From: Triatoma infestans
Lineage: Eukaryota > Arthropoda > Insecta > Hemiptera > Reduviidae
NCBI GenBank assembly: GCA_011037195.1
Contig: JAAEAF010000272.1
Coordinates: forward strand, 406,202-470,201
DNA: 64,000 bases
Direction of reading: 5' to 3'
Below are positions 1 through 13,485 of the stretch, in pieces. Within the stretch, counting starts at the first letter, position 1. Each line of letters opens with the position of its first letter. The notes under the pieces were generated by a model. It worked only from the letters and a program-made list of their open reading frames with translations. It ran no database searches and was not told the origin of the DNA. Both the position numbers and the translations under genes were made by a program.

Positions 1-1
1 A

Positions 2-1106
2 GTAGATTCGGCAGCCGAGGGCCCCTTAGAGGAGGGGGTCAGCCGTGGTGGGGGAATTGCCTCTGTGCATCCAGGGTTGGGCGACCAGGGCTCGGATGCA
101 CTGGGGGAGAAACTGGAAAGTATTTCCAGGAGCATGGAAAACCTGCTTCTGGTGGAGAGCGCGCCAGTAGTCGCTGCGGAGGACTCGTCCACCTGCGGAG
201 ATGAATGGCACGTGGTTAAAAGAAAGAAGCGAGGTAATTCTGCGTCGGCCACGGCTGCTGCGAATTCCTCTGCGAAAGAAAACGAAGCTAAGTCGACTTC
301 TGGTAAGGTATCTAAGGAAACTAAGCAGAAGAAGAAACTTAGTGGGAGATACAGGCATCTCAGGCGTGCGAAGAGGATGAGATCTATAGGTGCTCTACTC
401 TGCACCAACCGAGGATATACCTATTGGGGCTCAAAAAAGATCTAGAACCCCGGGGGACACGCTGCTTGGAATCCAGCCGGCAGGTAAGAAGCCTAAGATA
501 ACGGAGGCAGAGAGGAAGCTGTTTCTGGCTATAACCAGCAGCGATCCCTCCGAGCCTCTCTCTGATGATGACGCTTCTGTCATCAGAAGGGAGATGCTCG
601 CCATCGTTAGGAAAACTATACAGGAACAGTCATGCAGGCTGAAATTTATTCAGTCGGGCATGGTCTCTGAGGGCTGGTTTCTTCTGGCCTGCTTTGATCA
701 GGCCACATTTGACTGGGTGTTAGAGAATGTTAAGCCTGGTTGGGAGGGAAGGCACTTCAAGCTTATGAAGGCGTCTGAGGTCCCCACTATGGCTAGGATC
801 TCTATGTTTATTCCGGAGGGCAAGCATACCAGCGAACAAGTGCTGAAAGGTCTTGCCTTCCAAAATAACTTGGATGTAAGCCGATGGAGGAACGTGTATC
901 GACAACAAGTCGAGAAAGGAGTATCCTTGGCTTACAGGATTGATGATGCTTCTGTCCAGGCGTTGAGGAAGGTCGATTTTCGTCTTTTCTTCGAGATGGG
1001 CAGGCTCTTCATCAGGTTGAAGAAGGAAGATGAGGATGCTCCTACTACTTCTTCTGAGGCAATGGAGCAGGATACAGGTAGGCCTGACCAAGATATTAGC
1101 AAGTAA
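2..1106 (+). pseudogene. LOA-like ORF1 (gag-like, DUF4780-type), frameshifted
   Basis: The frame is already open at the window edge, so the true start is upstream. The first part (frame of position 2, to 445) is a charged, Lys/Ser/Ala-rich segment. The reading continues in a second frame from about 390 to 1106, so one indel lies near 400-445. The second part, with PGWEGRHFKLMKASEVP and later FFEMGRLFIRLKK, resembles the DUF4780 domain found in ORF1 of many insect LOA/R1-type elements. By analogy the product would be an RNA-binding nucleoprotein. No CCHC knuckle is visible. The stop at 1104-1106 is about 70 bases before ORF2. Confidence 0.7.
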
Positions 1107-1178
1107 GGTAGGAGGTTTTTTTCCTTCACCTACCCGCTTCCTACCAGGATCTAACTCTTCCAATGTTGACTTGTGATT

Positions 1179-4100
1179 ATGGCAGTTGACAGGGTAGAGA
1201 TAGTACAAATTAACTTGCAACATAGCAAAGATGCAACGGCTAATTTATGCCGTTGTATTGCTAAGTTGCATACATATTTTATTCTAATACAAGAGCCTTA
1301 TGCCTATAAAGACTTGGTTCGAGGATTGAGTGTGGTTGATGGCGGACTGTTCGTGGCGGATCGCAGGCGCATTCCTAGGGCATGCATCTTTGCCAGTCGG
1401 AGTGTCGGCGCAGTTCTGCTTCGACAGTTCTGCTCTCGGAATTTGGTGGCGGTGGGGCGTCTCGGGGTTGGTCTGGGGGTTGCTGGGCGTCGTCACGACG
1501 TAGTTGTGGCTTCGGCTTACTTCCCCAATGATGGCCCCACTCCTCCTCCTCAGGAGTTGATGGGTTTGGTTCAATTTCCTCAGGAGTTGATGGGTTTGGC
1601 CAATGACATACCTATTATAATAGGATGTGACGCGAATGCGCATCACGTTGTCTGGGGCAGCAGCGACACCAATGGTGGGGTCGCGCTCTCATGGATTTCC
1701 TGGTGGGCACGCGATTAGAGGTCCTGAATAGGGGTATTGAACCCACTTTTGTTACTAGGATTAGAAGACAGGTTATTGATATTTCCCTTGCTTCTAGGAA
1801 TTTTAGTGGTCTGATTAAGGATTGGAGGGTGAGTCCTGAGGCTTCCATCTCCGATCACAGGATGATTAGGTTTAGTCTGGGGATTGATCCAATTACCCTG
1901 GCTACTTATAGGAATCCTAGGAGGGTGGATTGGGGTTTATATTCTAGAATTATTGAAGATAAACTGACTATCCAATCAGAAGCCCCTGATGGTATAGAGG
2001 AATTGGAAAGGGAGGCTGGTATTCTTCATGAACACATTAGATCCTCATTTGAGGAGTCCTGTCCTCCCAAGGTGGTTAAGGGTAGTAAGAACTCCTGTTG
2101 GTCCTCTTCGTTGGGAAACTAAGGAGACAAGTAAGGGGCTCATACAGGAAGGCTGTCCTTGTTGATTCCTCGGAATCATGGGATAGTTATAACAGTATTA
2201 AAAGAGCATATAAATATGCTCTGAGGAGAGCCAAGAGAAATTCTTGGAGTTCCTTTTGTGAGGATTTAAATTCGTTCCTGGAATCATCTAGGCTGGTACG
2301 GATTCTTAGTAAGGATAACGACAGACAGCTGGGTACCCTATGATACAGGGTACCCTGATGGTTCCTTTACAGGGGGGAAGGGGAGACTTTGCAGCTTTTG
2401 CTTGATACTCACTTTCCGGACAATATTAGTTTAAATGCTGCTTCATCTTTGGTGGGCGGAAGGAGATTGGATCCTGATGAGGTTCCACCTTAGATGAGGT
2501 AGTCACGCATGATAGAGTAATCTGGGCAGTACAAAGTTTCTCACCTTTCAAGTCACTTGGGCCGGACGGGAATTATCCTTGTCTGCTGCAAAATGGTGGG
2601 GACGTGCTGACGAAGGTATTGTTAAGAATTTTTAAAGGATGTTTGATGTTTGGTTATGTACCAACATTAGGGAGAGATGTAAGGGTAGTCTTTATTCCCA
2701 AGCCGGGAAGAAGCGACTACTCTGACCCTAAGGCATTTAGACCTATTAGTCTTATGTCTTTTCTCGTGAAAACATTGGAAAGGTTGGTGGATAGTTATAT
2801 TACTGATGGCTCATTAAGGGATCATCCACTCCATCCTAACCAACATGCTTATATTGTAGGTAAGTCGACAGAAACTGCATTACATTGTCTCGTCGGAAGG
2901 ATAGGATCTGCTCTGGAGATAAAAGAATATGCCCTAGGGTGTTTCTTTGATGTTGAGGGGGCATTTCGATGATTTGGTTTGGGGGGTCTCGAAGATGCTT
3001 TGGTACAAAAAGGTATACAATCCGTCTTAAACAATTGGATAGGTGTCTATCTTAGGAGTAGGGTTATACAGGCTTCCCTTAGCGGGCGCACCATGATAGT
3101 ACAAGTTGGGAGGGGTGCCCTCAAGGGAGTTGTCTCCCACCAAAGTTGTGGTGTGCCGTTATGAATGACCTTTTAGTTAGGATGAATTCATCGGGATTTT
3201 ATGAGCAAGCATATGCCGATGATGGTGTTATTTTATTGTTAGGGCGCTGTCTGTCTACTATTTCGGACTTAATGCAAAGCGCCCTTAACATGGTATATTG
3301 TTGAACCCAGGATAAAGGTCTTTTCATTAATCCTAATAAGACCCAGGCAATTCTATTTACTCATAGAAAGAAGATAGTGAGTTTTACACCTCCCAGGTTG
3401 TTAGGCACTTCCATACAGGTTAGTAAATCAGTGAAGTTTCTTGGAGTAGTTCTCGACAGTAAATTGAACTGGTCGGAACATGTTAAGACACAGCATCAAA
3501 AGGCAGTAATTTCCTTTTGGCAATGTCGAAGAGTTGTAGGTAAGAACTGGGGGATTACTCCCAACATGATGTTCTGGATTTATTGCATGGTCATTAAACC
3601 TAGATTGGTATATGCGGCTTTGGTGTGGTGGCGTCGCATTGAAACACGATCCGCTAGGCAGCTGTTGGAAGAAATCCAACGTTTGGCTTGTCTGGCGGTG
3701 ACTGGTGCGTTTCGGACTACACGGACCGCATCTATGGAGACTTTGTAGGGATTCCACCTCTCTTTGTGGAGGTGAAAAACCAAGCAATGAAAGCCTGTTA
3801 TAGAATTAAACAGGCAGGTCTTTGGCAGGGTAAGCGATATGGTCATTCTACCATTTATCGTGAGATGCTTTTAAGGATTCCCATTACAGGTTTCCCTTCT
3901 GATATGAATTTGAAGACTTTTGTCTATGGTCATTCCTACAGGGTTAGGTTGCCTTCTATGGAAGATTGGTTAACCCTGGGTCCGCCTGGTGTGATTCCTG
4001 AGAATTATCTCCGATGCTACACGGACGGTTCCAGGATGGATGGTAGGTCTGGGGCTGCCGTCTATTTTGAGACGGGAGATCATTTGGTAGCGCCTCTTGG

Positions 4101-4780
4101 TGAGTGGGCCACCGTTTTCCAGGCTGAGGTTTATGCAATTCTTTGTTGTATTTTGGATGAGAGGGTGCGTAAAACCCTAATTTAAAAGGTGTTTGTACCT
4201 GCTCGGACAGCCAGGCTGCGTTGAAGGCGCTTAGCTCATGTGTCTTCACTTCCAAATTGGTGTTGGAATATTCTAAAAGACTGGGAGATCTTTCTTCATT
4301 GAAGAATGTGCTTCTGTTCTGGGTTCCAGGTCATATGGGAATCTTTGGGAATGAGGAGGTGGATAGGTTTGCCAAATTAGGCGCCTCTCTCCCTTTCATC
4401 GGTCCAGAGCCTGCTGTTGGTGTGTCTTCTGGCACATGTTTGTCAGGCTTCCAGACGTGGATGACCACGCAGCACTCATCCTTATGGATGAGTGCAGTGG
4501 GTTGTCGGCAGTCTATGATGCTCATTGGGAGTCCGGACCGGAGCTTTGAGTAGCGGGATTCGGTGTCTTTCACGGACCTCTCTCAGGCATCTTTTTTGGC
4601 TTCCTCACTGGGCATTGTGGCTTAAGGAGACATCTCTATACAATGAGACACATGCCTGACCTCTTCTGTAGAGTTTGTGAGACGGAAGAGGAAACACCCA
4701 TGCATCTGATGACGGATTGTTTGGGCTGTGAGGAGATTAGGTTTAGGACCTTCGGCCGAAATTAGATATCGATAGAGGAT
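1179..4780 (+). pseudogene. LOA-like ORF2 (endonuclease-RT-RNase H), multiply frameshifted
   Basis: Domains in order: an endonuclease at about 1185-1900 with IQINLQHSK-like start, LIQEPYAY and GCDANAHHVVWGSSDTNG; reverse transcriptase at about 2500-3330, with FRPISLMSFLVKTLERLVD and the catalytic YADD codons at 3212-3223; a thumb region KFLGVVLDSKLNWSEHV at 3377-3748; RNase H with YTDGSRMDG near 4018 and SDSQAALKAL near 4203; and a C-terminal Cys/His motif (CRVCETEEETPMHLMTDC) near 4670-4720. Frames change near 1700, 2100, 2350-2600, 2975, 3160-3380, 3700 and 4190. A stretch of about 30 bases is tandemly duplicated at 1546-1605 and repeats the words PQELMGL. The product once reverse-transcribed the element at a nicked target; this copy cannot. 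Confidence 0.8.
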
Positions 4781-4961
4781 CTTAAGCTATTTCCTTTTAA
4801 GGTTTTGGTCCGGTTTGTTTGATCTGTGGTGAAACTTAGACGGGTAAAACCTGGGCCTGGACTTTTGTTCCAGACCCAGTAGTTTTATTCTTTAGGGGTA
4901 GCTAGCTTTATGAGCACAGAGAGGCTTTGGATAGCGAAGGGTTTTGCCCTCCCCTTCCCTG

Positions 4962-4983
4962 AATAATAATAATAATAATAAAA
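4962..4983 (+). repeat. (AAT)n tail of the LOA-like element
   Basis: About seven AAT units directly follow the untranslated 3' region of the retrotransposon and mark its 3' end. A simple-repeat tail rather than poly(A) is usual for I-superclade elements. Confidence 0.8.
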
Positions 4984-4989
4984 TTATAA

Positions 4990-7900
4990 AATGGACAAAT
5001 TTTCATTAAACTTGGAAATGAGTACTTATCTGCCCCATACTTAAATACTAGTGGGGAACTACTACCCTCGGTAAGTAGAAACAATGTGTTTAGACAATAA
5101 TCCAGTTGAGAGTGCCAAATCATTACACAAACTCAAATAACATTTAAAATGTAATGGCAAGTGTGAAGTAAAATTCTTATAGTTTGAAAAAACTTCCATA
5201 CACTACTGATCAATCGATTTTCTTCATACTCGGAATTTAGGCAATATATTTAATTTTCATTAACATTACCGTAATATAATGAAATGGTCATTAGACGGAT
5301 CCTCTGACTCAACCTTTTCCCCAGAATCCCTCTAAAATCACTTTTCCCGTATATGTTTCAAATCAAAGTGATAAACATAATGTAAGCTCTTACGTCTGTA
5401 AAAGAAAGTAATAAAATAATTTGTTTCATTTATCATAAATGAAATCAAAATAATCACTTTTGAAATTTGCCTGGAAACTAAATTAATTTCATAGTTTGAG
5501 AATTTATTTTGTAAAAATGCTAGTTTGCTAGTTTCCTTTCGTACCCTAATGCCCAGATTATTACCAAATCAGTTTTGTTAAAACTACTAACTTGCTCTAG
5601 AAAACACATCAGAACATGCTTTTAATTCGTTTAGAAAATAATAATTACATGGACTACCTGAATGAAAGCAAAGAAATGAATGTAAACTGTTGTAGAACTC
5701 GCAATAATAAATATCAAAATTAACTTTTTTTTTCATAGGTTTCTTTCGAAAGTTATTTAATCTATAAACATAACAATTATTAAATAAAAAGAGTTTAAAT
5801 ATAGATTTAATTTAATCAAAGTTGTTTAAATTCAATGTGTTAATATTTTAAAATATATTATAAGACGTATTTAGGAGTATGTAAACTAAGAGTGCATGTT
5901 GAACAGATGTTGGTTTTAAACTTCATTAGAGCAAACAAGAAACTTTGGCACATTTCCAGATATTGAAATAAATTGCAAATTGTTTAGAAATGTTAACATA
6001 GATGGCTTTGAATAACCCCCTTTTAGATTTGTAAAACAACAGTTTCCATAATAAATTGTAGTAAATATAATGCAATAAGAAGGATTTTATGAAATACATT
6101 CAATAAAATACAGCGTAGAAATCATAATTATGGGATAATTTTGGCAGATCAATACGTCAGAATTTGTAAAAGGAACAATAATTACTCTATTTCTAATTTC
6201 TTTTCTTTACATTTAAGTTATTCATGCTATTGAAGTTATGCTGTATTGACAGCAAAGTAATTTTGGTAATCACCCTGTTTTCCCAATCTTTAAACTGTTT
6301 TATATCCTCAAACATGATGGATGTAGACTAGCCATTTTTTTTTTCAGCCAAGCTAGAATTCTTGCAGACTTCCAGCCTGACAATATGAACTCAACACTCA
6401 TACAGATGTTTATCCAAGGCCGGCAGAGAGAGTTATTTAGTGCGACAACTTATTTAACTAATCAAACTCCTAGAATATAATTATATACTGTTCATTAAAC
6501 ACATGACTAGATACACTATACAAACACATATATACAAGCGATGAGCCAGTATAGATCTTTAGGATGCCTTGGATTCGGCTTTATAATAATCACTCCGCCT
6601 ACATATCTACTTTTTTTTTTTTTAATTTAAGGTAAGTCAACATCTGTGGTCGTTGGCGCCCGGAGCCTTCTCAGTGCACTGCCGGCCTCTGAACAGGGTT
6701 CTCTTGTTACAGACAACACTGTCCATCACCAGACAGTGAGCTGTAGAGGCTCCGAGGAAGTAACATATCTACTTATTAAAAATTGAAAGAAACATTAAGG
6801 ACACTGGAAATATTAATGGACACTTTATAATCATTTAATATTCAACTTTTTTAAGCTTAACTTGTTTTTTGTCGTTATAGAAATCAATTTTAAATGTTCT
6901 TTTAAGGTCTAGCTTTAGTAACATTAAAGATTTTTTTTTGATGCATTGAATGACACTTCTATCAGAATTGAATATATTGGCGTAAGCTTCAGTTTTCTTT
7001 CGGTCTAAGTTGTTTAATTTCTAGCAGCTTTTATTGGCAGAAAAACGAAAAAGAAACAACATTCTACCTACTATATAATTCAAAACAAAACAGAAATATA
7101 CTTCTACAAAATAGATAAACCATAAGCATATTGCAACTTATTAAAAGAAATGCTTATAATATAAGAAATATGGTTACAGATGTGAAAAAAAGTTATAAAA
7201 AAGAACTAACCCATTTGATTAAATCTAAAAAAAGATTATTTCAAAAGCGATCTTATAAAGTTTTTTTTTTATAATGATGTCAATTTTAAGTATGGTCTAA
7301 AAGCAAGATATATTTATATAAAATTATTATTACTTTTTTAAATACAACCAAAACTGACTATTTATTATAAACATATATATTAAAATGGTTTCTAAAAAAA
7401 ATCTAGAATTTGTTGGGATTATTTAGAGTCCAAACTATTTTATGTCCGTGATTCATAAAATATTTCAGTGTTTTCTCAAGGTACTGCAGGCTAATGTCTG
7501 AATATTTATTTGTGATGCTTCTCTTCTGAATCATATTCTTCAATATAGAAAAGCAAATCAAAGTGACTCTAAATATAAAAAGAATTTTGCCTAATTAGTT
7601 GCCTTAAAATCATTCATATTTTCTGTTATTACTACAATTTTAGACATATTTTTTATTTAGTTCTAAGCACAGGAGAAATAGCTGAATAAAAATAATGCTA
7701 AAGGGTCTGCTACCTCGAATGACAAGAAAACACACTAAGAACCGGCTCAGATAGCTCAAACTAATTAAAGCTTCAAATTCTTAAATGATTACAAAACAAT
7801 ATATTACGATTGTCACAATAAAAATGCTGCTCATATACAAATCACTTCTGTAATCTGTAAGTTTTCAGTTCTGTATCTGTATTCGAACTTCGAAGTCCAA

Positions 7901-10900
7901 CTAAGCGATCCAATATCAATTTTATCCCACCATCAGTCCCACTTCTTAAGCCCCAGACAATGCTCCTTATTGTATATCCGATTTGAGAATACAGAATGAT
8001 AATAATCCTTTCCTAACCGAAGTCATTTTGTCTTCAAACTTCTACAACCTCATATTAATCCTTTCGTATGTCACTTCCCAGCCTCCATTCTCCCGCATAA
8101 CCTCTCTGACTCCCTAAAATGTCTCTGATCTCATAATCCAATTAGCTAAATTTATTAAGAGTTTCATAGGGGATTTGTTTTATTTTTACTCACTTGTTTT
8201 ATTTAGATTAAATTTATTTATTCATTCATTTCATCTTATTATTGAATTAGTCACTTTTTTACTTCATGATTTACAAGATTAAATTATAAAATAATAATTT
8301 TTGCTCTTTTTTGTTTATGGGAACACTTTATTTACATGGTTAATAGCGTTTGTTAACGTTTTCGTTAGAACCAAGCTATGTAATAGTCATAAAAATATGT
8401 AGTCTGAGATATTATAAAGTGTCTTGTCACATGCCAATAAGATAATATATGAAATTTCATTATATAGGTTTGGGGGTTTTTAGTATTAGTTAATGATTCT
8501 AAAAATTTTCATCTTAGCCCCTTCTCTAAAATGTTCATAAGCAATTAATTTATTCTAAAATAGGTACAAGTTAAAGAAAAAAATTCAAATCTTGTATACG
8601 TTTTTTGACAGAGACATATTTACATGTGTATAATCTAGTCTGTTATTTATATTGGCAAAGATTCCAAATTTCTGAAGTGTCTACAAACATTATTTTAATA
8701 GATTAATAGTCAATCATCTACACAATAATTACTTTGCTACAATAAAATCTAAATTAAAATCACATTTAGTAGTCGTTTTTTTTTTAGTTTTCTGAGTTAA
8801 TTTGAGGTTATCCCTTTAAAAGGGTTCACCCCTAGTGAATTAGAAAATAATTACTGGCATATGTATAAACTACTTTATTGTTAATTTTCCATAATAAAAA
8901 AATGACATATTCCATCTATTGAAAGCAGTTAATCTTTTAAAACACTAAACATTATTATAATAATTACCTTATAAATCCTAATCTAGGGGTGGCTATTGTA
9001 AGAGATGCACTTCAATATTATAGCGTGTTCTATAATTGCAGTTAGGCAAGCAACTGAGCAGAGATGCTACTATCTTGAGATGCTTGGTTACAATCCATTA
9101 AAAATATTTGCCAAGTTGACTTTTTATTTTTTATTTATTTATTTTTTTTTTCTACCACGGGTGGTACTAGTTCGCAGTATTCGCACTATTACCTCTACTA
9201 ACAGGAATAAACACCCCCATCTCCTTGATTAACAGTTAAGTTATTTTTATTTTATTTATTTTTTCGTAAAATGTTTATGTGAGAGCGTTTTTGTTTTTTT
9301 TGACGAAATCAAGTTTATTTGTTCAATCAGGTCAAAAAGATTTGAAATATAGACATAAATAGAACAAGGTCCTAGTAGCAAGAGACCTAAAGACCCTAAT
9401 CCTTCATATCAACAACGCTTAGAACATAAATTTGGAAAGTTTAGTAGAAGTTGAAAATATAGTATTTTGAAAATATGTTTCTTTGGCAAGGTGAATAGAA
9501 TTTATCGCTGCCACCTAAAACATAAGGTGCAGTCTTTTTGTGGAGATGAAAAAAAGGTGAAGAATTATATTTAACAGAAACATCATTTTTGTTATACAGT
9601 TTCATAAGTATAATTTGTATGTCTTCAAAAACTTAGATAAGTACTTCATTGCTTGTTTTTTTTTATTATGAAAAAGAATTTAATGAGTTCACAAACTTCG
9701 ACGCTTCCAAGAGATGCCTCAATCCACTCATACAACAGAATTCCTGAATGAGTGCATTATAAATTGAGGAGGATCGAGTGTCCTGAAATTTTAAGCTCCT
9801 CTACGAAGAGTTCCAGATGTTGGTGGGATATCTGTCTGTAAATGCGTCTGAGAGATCGATAATATAGCCCATGTTTTGGGCAGGTCCCCATAAAATGCTT
9901 CTTATCACCATCTGTCATCTTAATTGAATCATTGGTTTGCAAAGAAGGTGAGAAAAAAGATAAAAATATTGGGTTTGTCTCTTGAAATAGTCAAGCAAAG
10001 TGGTAATCGTTTCATGGTTGTATCTCAAAATTCCTTTCTTCCAGATTTGTCAAAATCCGGATTTTCTCAACTTCATTTATCATATAAGCCGTAAATACTC
10101 TTTCCTGATACATCTCTAAAATAAAAAGAGAGTACCCAAATATTTACTATGAGTAAAGATGGAATGAGATCAATTTTGTCTTACATAATCATTACTTTTT
10201 AATATACATAAATGTTCCGATTAGCTAACATCTAATCCAGCAATCTTTATATTCTTTACAATTTTGTCATTTGTCCGAAACTATCATCCTCATCAATAAA
10301 TATTCTCTTGCAGACAGTGGTAGAGAGGACATTTGTAAAGATATTCTGGCCAGAATTACCGATTAGTTTTGGAGATTTATGTTACGCTTTCATACCACTT
10401 TTTTTTTGGCAGCTGCTGAAATTATCTTAATTTTATACCAGTAGTCCTGAAAATTTCTTTGGAATTCTATTACTCCTAAGATAGTTGTCAAAGCTTGCAG
10501 GAATCCAGTTAATTGCACAATATACATGCATTTCAGTATTTACAAAGAAGATCTACTCAAAGGAATCGAAAATCTTCAACTGAAATAAAAATAAATTAAT
10601 CTTTGAAAATAAATAAATTAAAACCTACATTTTTCAATTCATGAAATTCATCTTCATGTTTTGATAATTTTAATTACAAATTTGAATATCAAATTATATT
10701 GGATTTATATTGTTGGCATTTGGGTTTGGAACTGACCCATCTGAATCATCCACAATTGAGTCCTTCTCATATCATTATTTAATACTGAACAAAATATATA
10801 TATATTTATTTTAAAACTAGGCGCTCTTAAAAAAAAAAACAAAAATAGGACAGACTAGTAAGTTCAGCAAACTCATTGGCATGATAAAGCCCTATAACTC

Positions 10901-11785
10901 TTTATTTATTCAGCTAAAAATTGAACTATTAATAGTTTACCTAGTAGGCTGGTCACATAGAATCATGTAAGCATGAATTTACAAATAATTTTGTAATAGA
11001 TCAACATTCATTTTTTAGTTGATGTATTTTGACAATGAACATGTTAAAGATATTTCAATGAAAGTTTGATCTAAAGTTTCATCTCAAAAAGTAAGCTTCA
11101 AAAATATTTCTATAATAAACCAAGGAATCAATGGGCAATTGCGCAATCAATCAGATTGGAATGAAACTGATCAGTATTTAATCTGAATTTTTTTTTTAAA
11201 GGCCACAATTATCATTTTCTTCATTACAGATCAAACTACTACTAAAAATAACAGTTAAGCTTGAGAATAATTTACAAATAAATGGGAATAAAATATTTTC
11301 TTTATTCCTGCCAGGTTGTTCTGAAAATGAAAAACAAGCCATTTCTTAGTTCAATTATTTTTAAAAATTAATTTCATTAAGTTAATATTTTATTAATCTG
11401 TGGTCCTGAGATGTTTTAATTACTCAAACAAAAATTAATTAAATTGTTCAAAAAAAGTAGTAGGAAATAAAAATTTAAATCGACCGTTAGGCCGTCAAAA
11501 GCTGGGCAAATTATTAAAAATTACATCAATTTCAAAAACTAAATTTGAAATAACGTCTTCCAAAAAAAAATTAAAAACTTATTTAACGTTAGAATCAAAT
11601 TTGTGTAATGAGACTGTACTAAAGCATAAGATTTTTATGTATCTAATCTAGAACAAAAAAAAAAATATTCTTACATTTTTTTATTATTTTAAATAATCGA
11701 AATACAGAATAATATTTCATCTTTAAAAATAACGGATAATGGAATAAATTATTTCAAACATATTTGAAATAATTTATTTGAAAAA
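4990..11785. other. AT-rich intergenic DNA without a recognised host gene
   Basis: Nearly 7 kb of AT-rich sequence with only short chance ORFs. A degraded fragment of the ~1 kb dispersed repeat is discernible at about 5180-5360 (shared wording such as cgattttcttc...tcggaattt). A 5'-truncated SINE lies at 6611-6762. I see no splice-consistent conserved protein in either strand. The short minus ORF at 9757-9942 is unassigned. Confidence 0.6.
6611..6762 (-). mobile_element. SINE, 5'-truncated, with 12-bp target-site duplication
   Basis: The body matches the SINE at 53025-53264 (gcccggagccttctcagtgc, acaacactg...catcacc, agtgagctgtag) but lacks its tRNA-like head. On the plus strand it begins with a poly(T) run, so the element is minus-oriented with a poly(A) tail. 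The sequence acatatctactt occurs immediately on both sides (6601-6612 and 6763-6774), a clean 12-bp target-site duplication that shows retroposition. Confidence 0.8.
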
Positions 11786-11787
11786 TG

Positions 11788-12010
11788 CCCAACCGTAGGC
11801 CCGCAGAGCTGGAATATATCAGAATTATAATTCCTGACAGTCTGCATATTTTGTCATAATCAACCGATTTCGAGCGTTCCTCATGTTTGGGTTGTTTCGA
11901 AGATCTCAAATTGTTAATTAAGATATCCTGATGATGAGAGATCTCCAGAAACTGATCAATGACCAGAAAATGAAGCAGGTTTTCATGGAAAAAATCGATA
12001 ATGAAGCAAA
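11788..12010. repeat. Foldback family 3, diverged copy
   Basis: This contains the family end word cccgcagagctgg, the inner words tcaaccgatttcgagcg and atcctgatgatga, and the right arm aaatgaagcagg. The same words occur in the copies at 39237-39410, 46828-46965 and 50782-51085. The arms are inverted but well diverged here. No coding capacity. Confidence 0.6.
11928..11952 (+). other. CTGATGA-hairpin-GAAAC motif (family 3 copy)
   Basis: CTGATGA is followed by a short self-complementary segment (GAGA/TCTC) and then GAAAC. Other copies of family 3 use a GGGC/GCCC stem at this place, so the pairing seems kept with different bases, though the fit here is looser. See the finding on this motif. Confidence 0.4.
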
Positions 12011-12955
12011 ACTTTAATGTATATTGAATCATTCTTGATTGGTACATATTATTAGGCATTTTGTAAATAATTCACTTTAATCAAATGCGTAGTATTATAA
12101 ATCTTGTTTTGTTGAATCTTAAGATTCTTCTATCTGCCCACCCTTAAATTAAAGCGCACTTTTCCCAACTATTTCTCAATGACGTCTGTATCTGACGTCA
12201 TAGTGTCCTTGTTCAAGCCTTATAGGGGCCACCGGCCAATTCGGCTTTATGCCAGAAAGTTTTACAGAACTAACATCTACCATAGTAATGCTAACACCAG
12301 CATTCCTATCTAATCTCAATGGTCGGATGGAGTAATACTCTTTATAAAAACAGAACTCAATATAGAAAACAACCTCTCTTTTTATATCAATAATTTAAAG
12401 CTCTTCACAGAACTAAGGATCGTAAATAAATATTAACTCAAGTCCATATATTATTTTAGTTTTTAAAATTATTTGAATTAGATTTATTCTAAGAACTGTA
12501 TTTAAAAATATATTTCAAACATTAAATTATATAAGAAAACAACATTTTTATTTACTACTTCAAATTCTACATATTTTTAATGTTTGTTCATTTACATATA
12601 TTGAATTTGTCTTCTCTATCAAGCGATTAATCTTGTAAATATTTTAAACTTCCTGTCAACGTAAACAATGATTGTAATTAAATAATAATTCCTTGAAAAG
12701 AGAATAGAAGCATCCATGTTGGAGGACGTTTTATAATTGTAATCTACCTCATATTCAGATAGCTCTGCCAAATTGGCAAATACCAGTATAAACTTACCTC
12801 AGACATGTATAATGTACTAATAATTAGTAAAAGATCTTTAATTATTGAATTATATATTACTTATAAAAGTGATTTAATGGGTAAGTTTGAGTTTAGGATT
12901 AAAATTAACTTAAAGATAATTTAATTTCATAATGAATTTTTTTTTATTTACAATC
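12010..12955. other. Intergenic DNA, nothing recognised
   Basis: A locally GC-richer stretch at about 12125-12330 carries an inverted pair of tgacgtc words near 12180-12200. No ORF or repeat family match was seen. Confidence 0.5.
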
Positions 12956-13485
12956 AAAATATATGGACCAGCTCACTAGAGCTTTACACATAGTGGTAAA
13001 CAGAAGAAAAAAGAAAAAAAATAGAGGTCTTGATAAAGTCGGGGTTTTAGCCTTCTTGATGAGGTAGGCTCGCCTATGTGGTAGTGTGTTGTTGTTGGTA
13101 ATGTGTTCAGTGTTAAGAAGAAGCTGTCTGTTAATTTGGTCATGTGTGTATGTATGTCTGCAATATCGAGTTCTCTATGTATTTGGGTGTTCCTGATAAA
13201 CCAGGGTGCGTTTAGTGCTGTTCGTAGAACTTTGTTCTGAAATGTCTGTAATCGTTTCGTCAGTGTGTTACTTGCTGTGATCCAGACTAGGCAGGCATAT
13301 GTCAGGAGAGGTCTCAGAAGCGTTTTATAGAGTAGTGTGGTATAGGAGTGTTTGAGTGGTGTGTTTCTGTTAATAAGTGGGTAGAGCTGTTTCAGTCGGG
13401 TGTATGCTTGTTGTAGTTTAGTGTTAATGTGTAGACTCCAGGTGAGTCTGGTGTCCAGGATCACGCCGAGATAGCGCACATAATT
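12955..13485 (-). pseudogene. Jockey-clade retrotransposon fragment (RT thumb / C-terminus), 5'-truncated
   Basis: An uninterrupted minus-strand reading of 167 codons (13479 down to 12976) begins with RYLGVILDTRLTWSLHI and continues with LLYKTLLRPLLTYACLVW and QNKVLRTALNAPWFIRN. These are standard wording of the region after the catalytic core in Jockey-type reverse transcriptases. Everything upstream of this point, including endonuclease and YADD, is missing, as in ordinary 5'-truncated LINE insertions. The plus-strand poly(T) near 12940-12949 would be its poly(A) tail. The word cataat is found on both sides and may be a short target-site duplication. The intact reading frame suggests a fairly recent insertion. 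Confidence 0.8.

Larger units (their letters stand above)
1..4985 (+). mobile_element. LOA-clade-like non-LTR retrotransposon, decayed, 5' end outside window
   Basis: Two consecutive coding blocks are recognisable: a gag-like ORF1 and an ORF2 with apurinic-type endonuclease, reverse transcriptase, RNase H and a C-terminal CCHC-type motif. A terminal (AAT)n tail closes the element. RNase H together with the RT wording FRPISL...HPNQHAY fits the LOA clade (I-superclade) of non-LTR elements; R1-like elements are the closest alternative. ORF2 changes frame at least six times, so the copy is dead. GC content is visibly higher than in the AT-rich sequence that follows, consistent with an insertion. 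The 5' end and the left target-site duplication lie outside the window. Confidence 0.85.
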
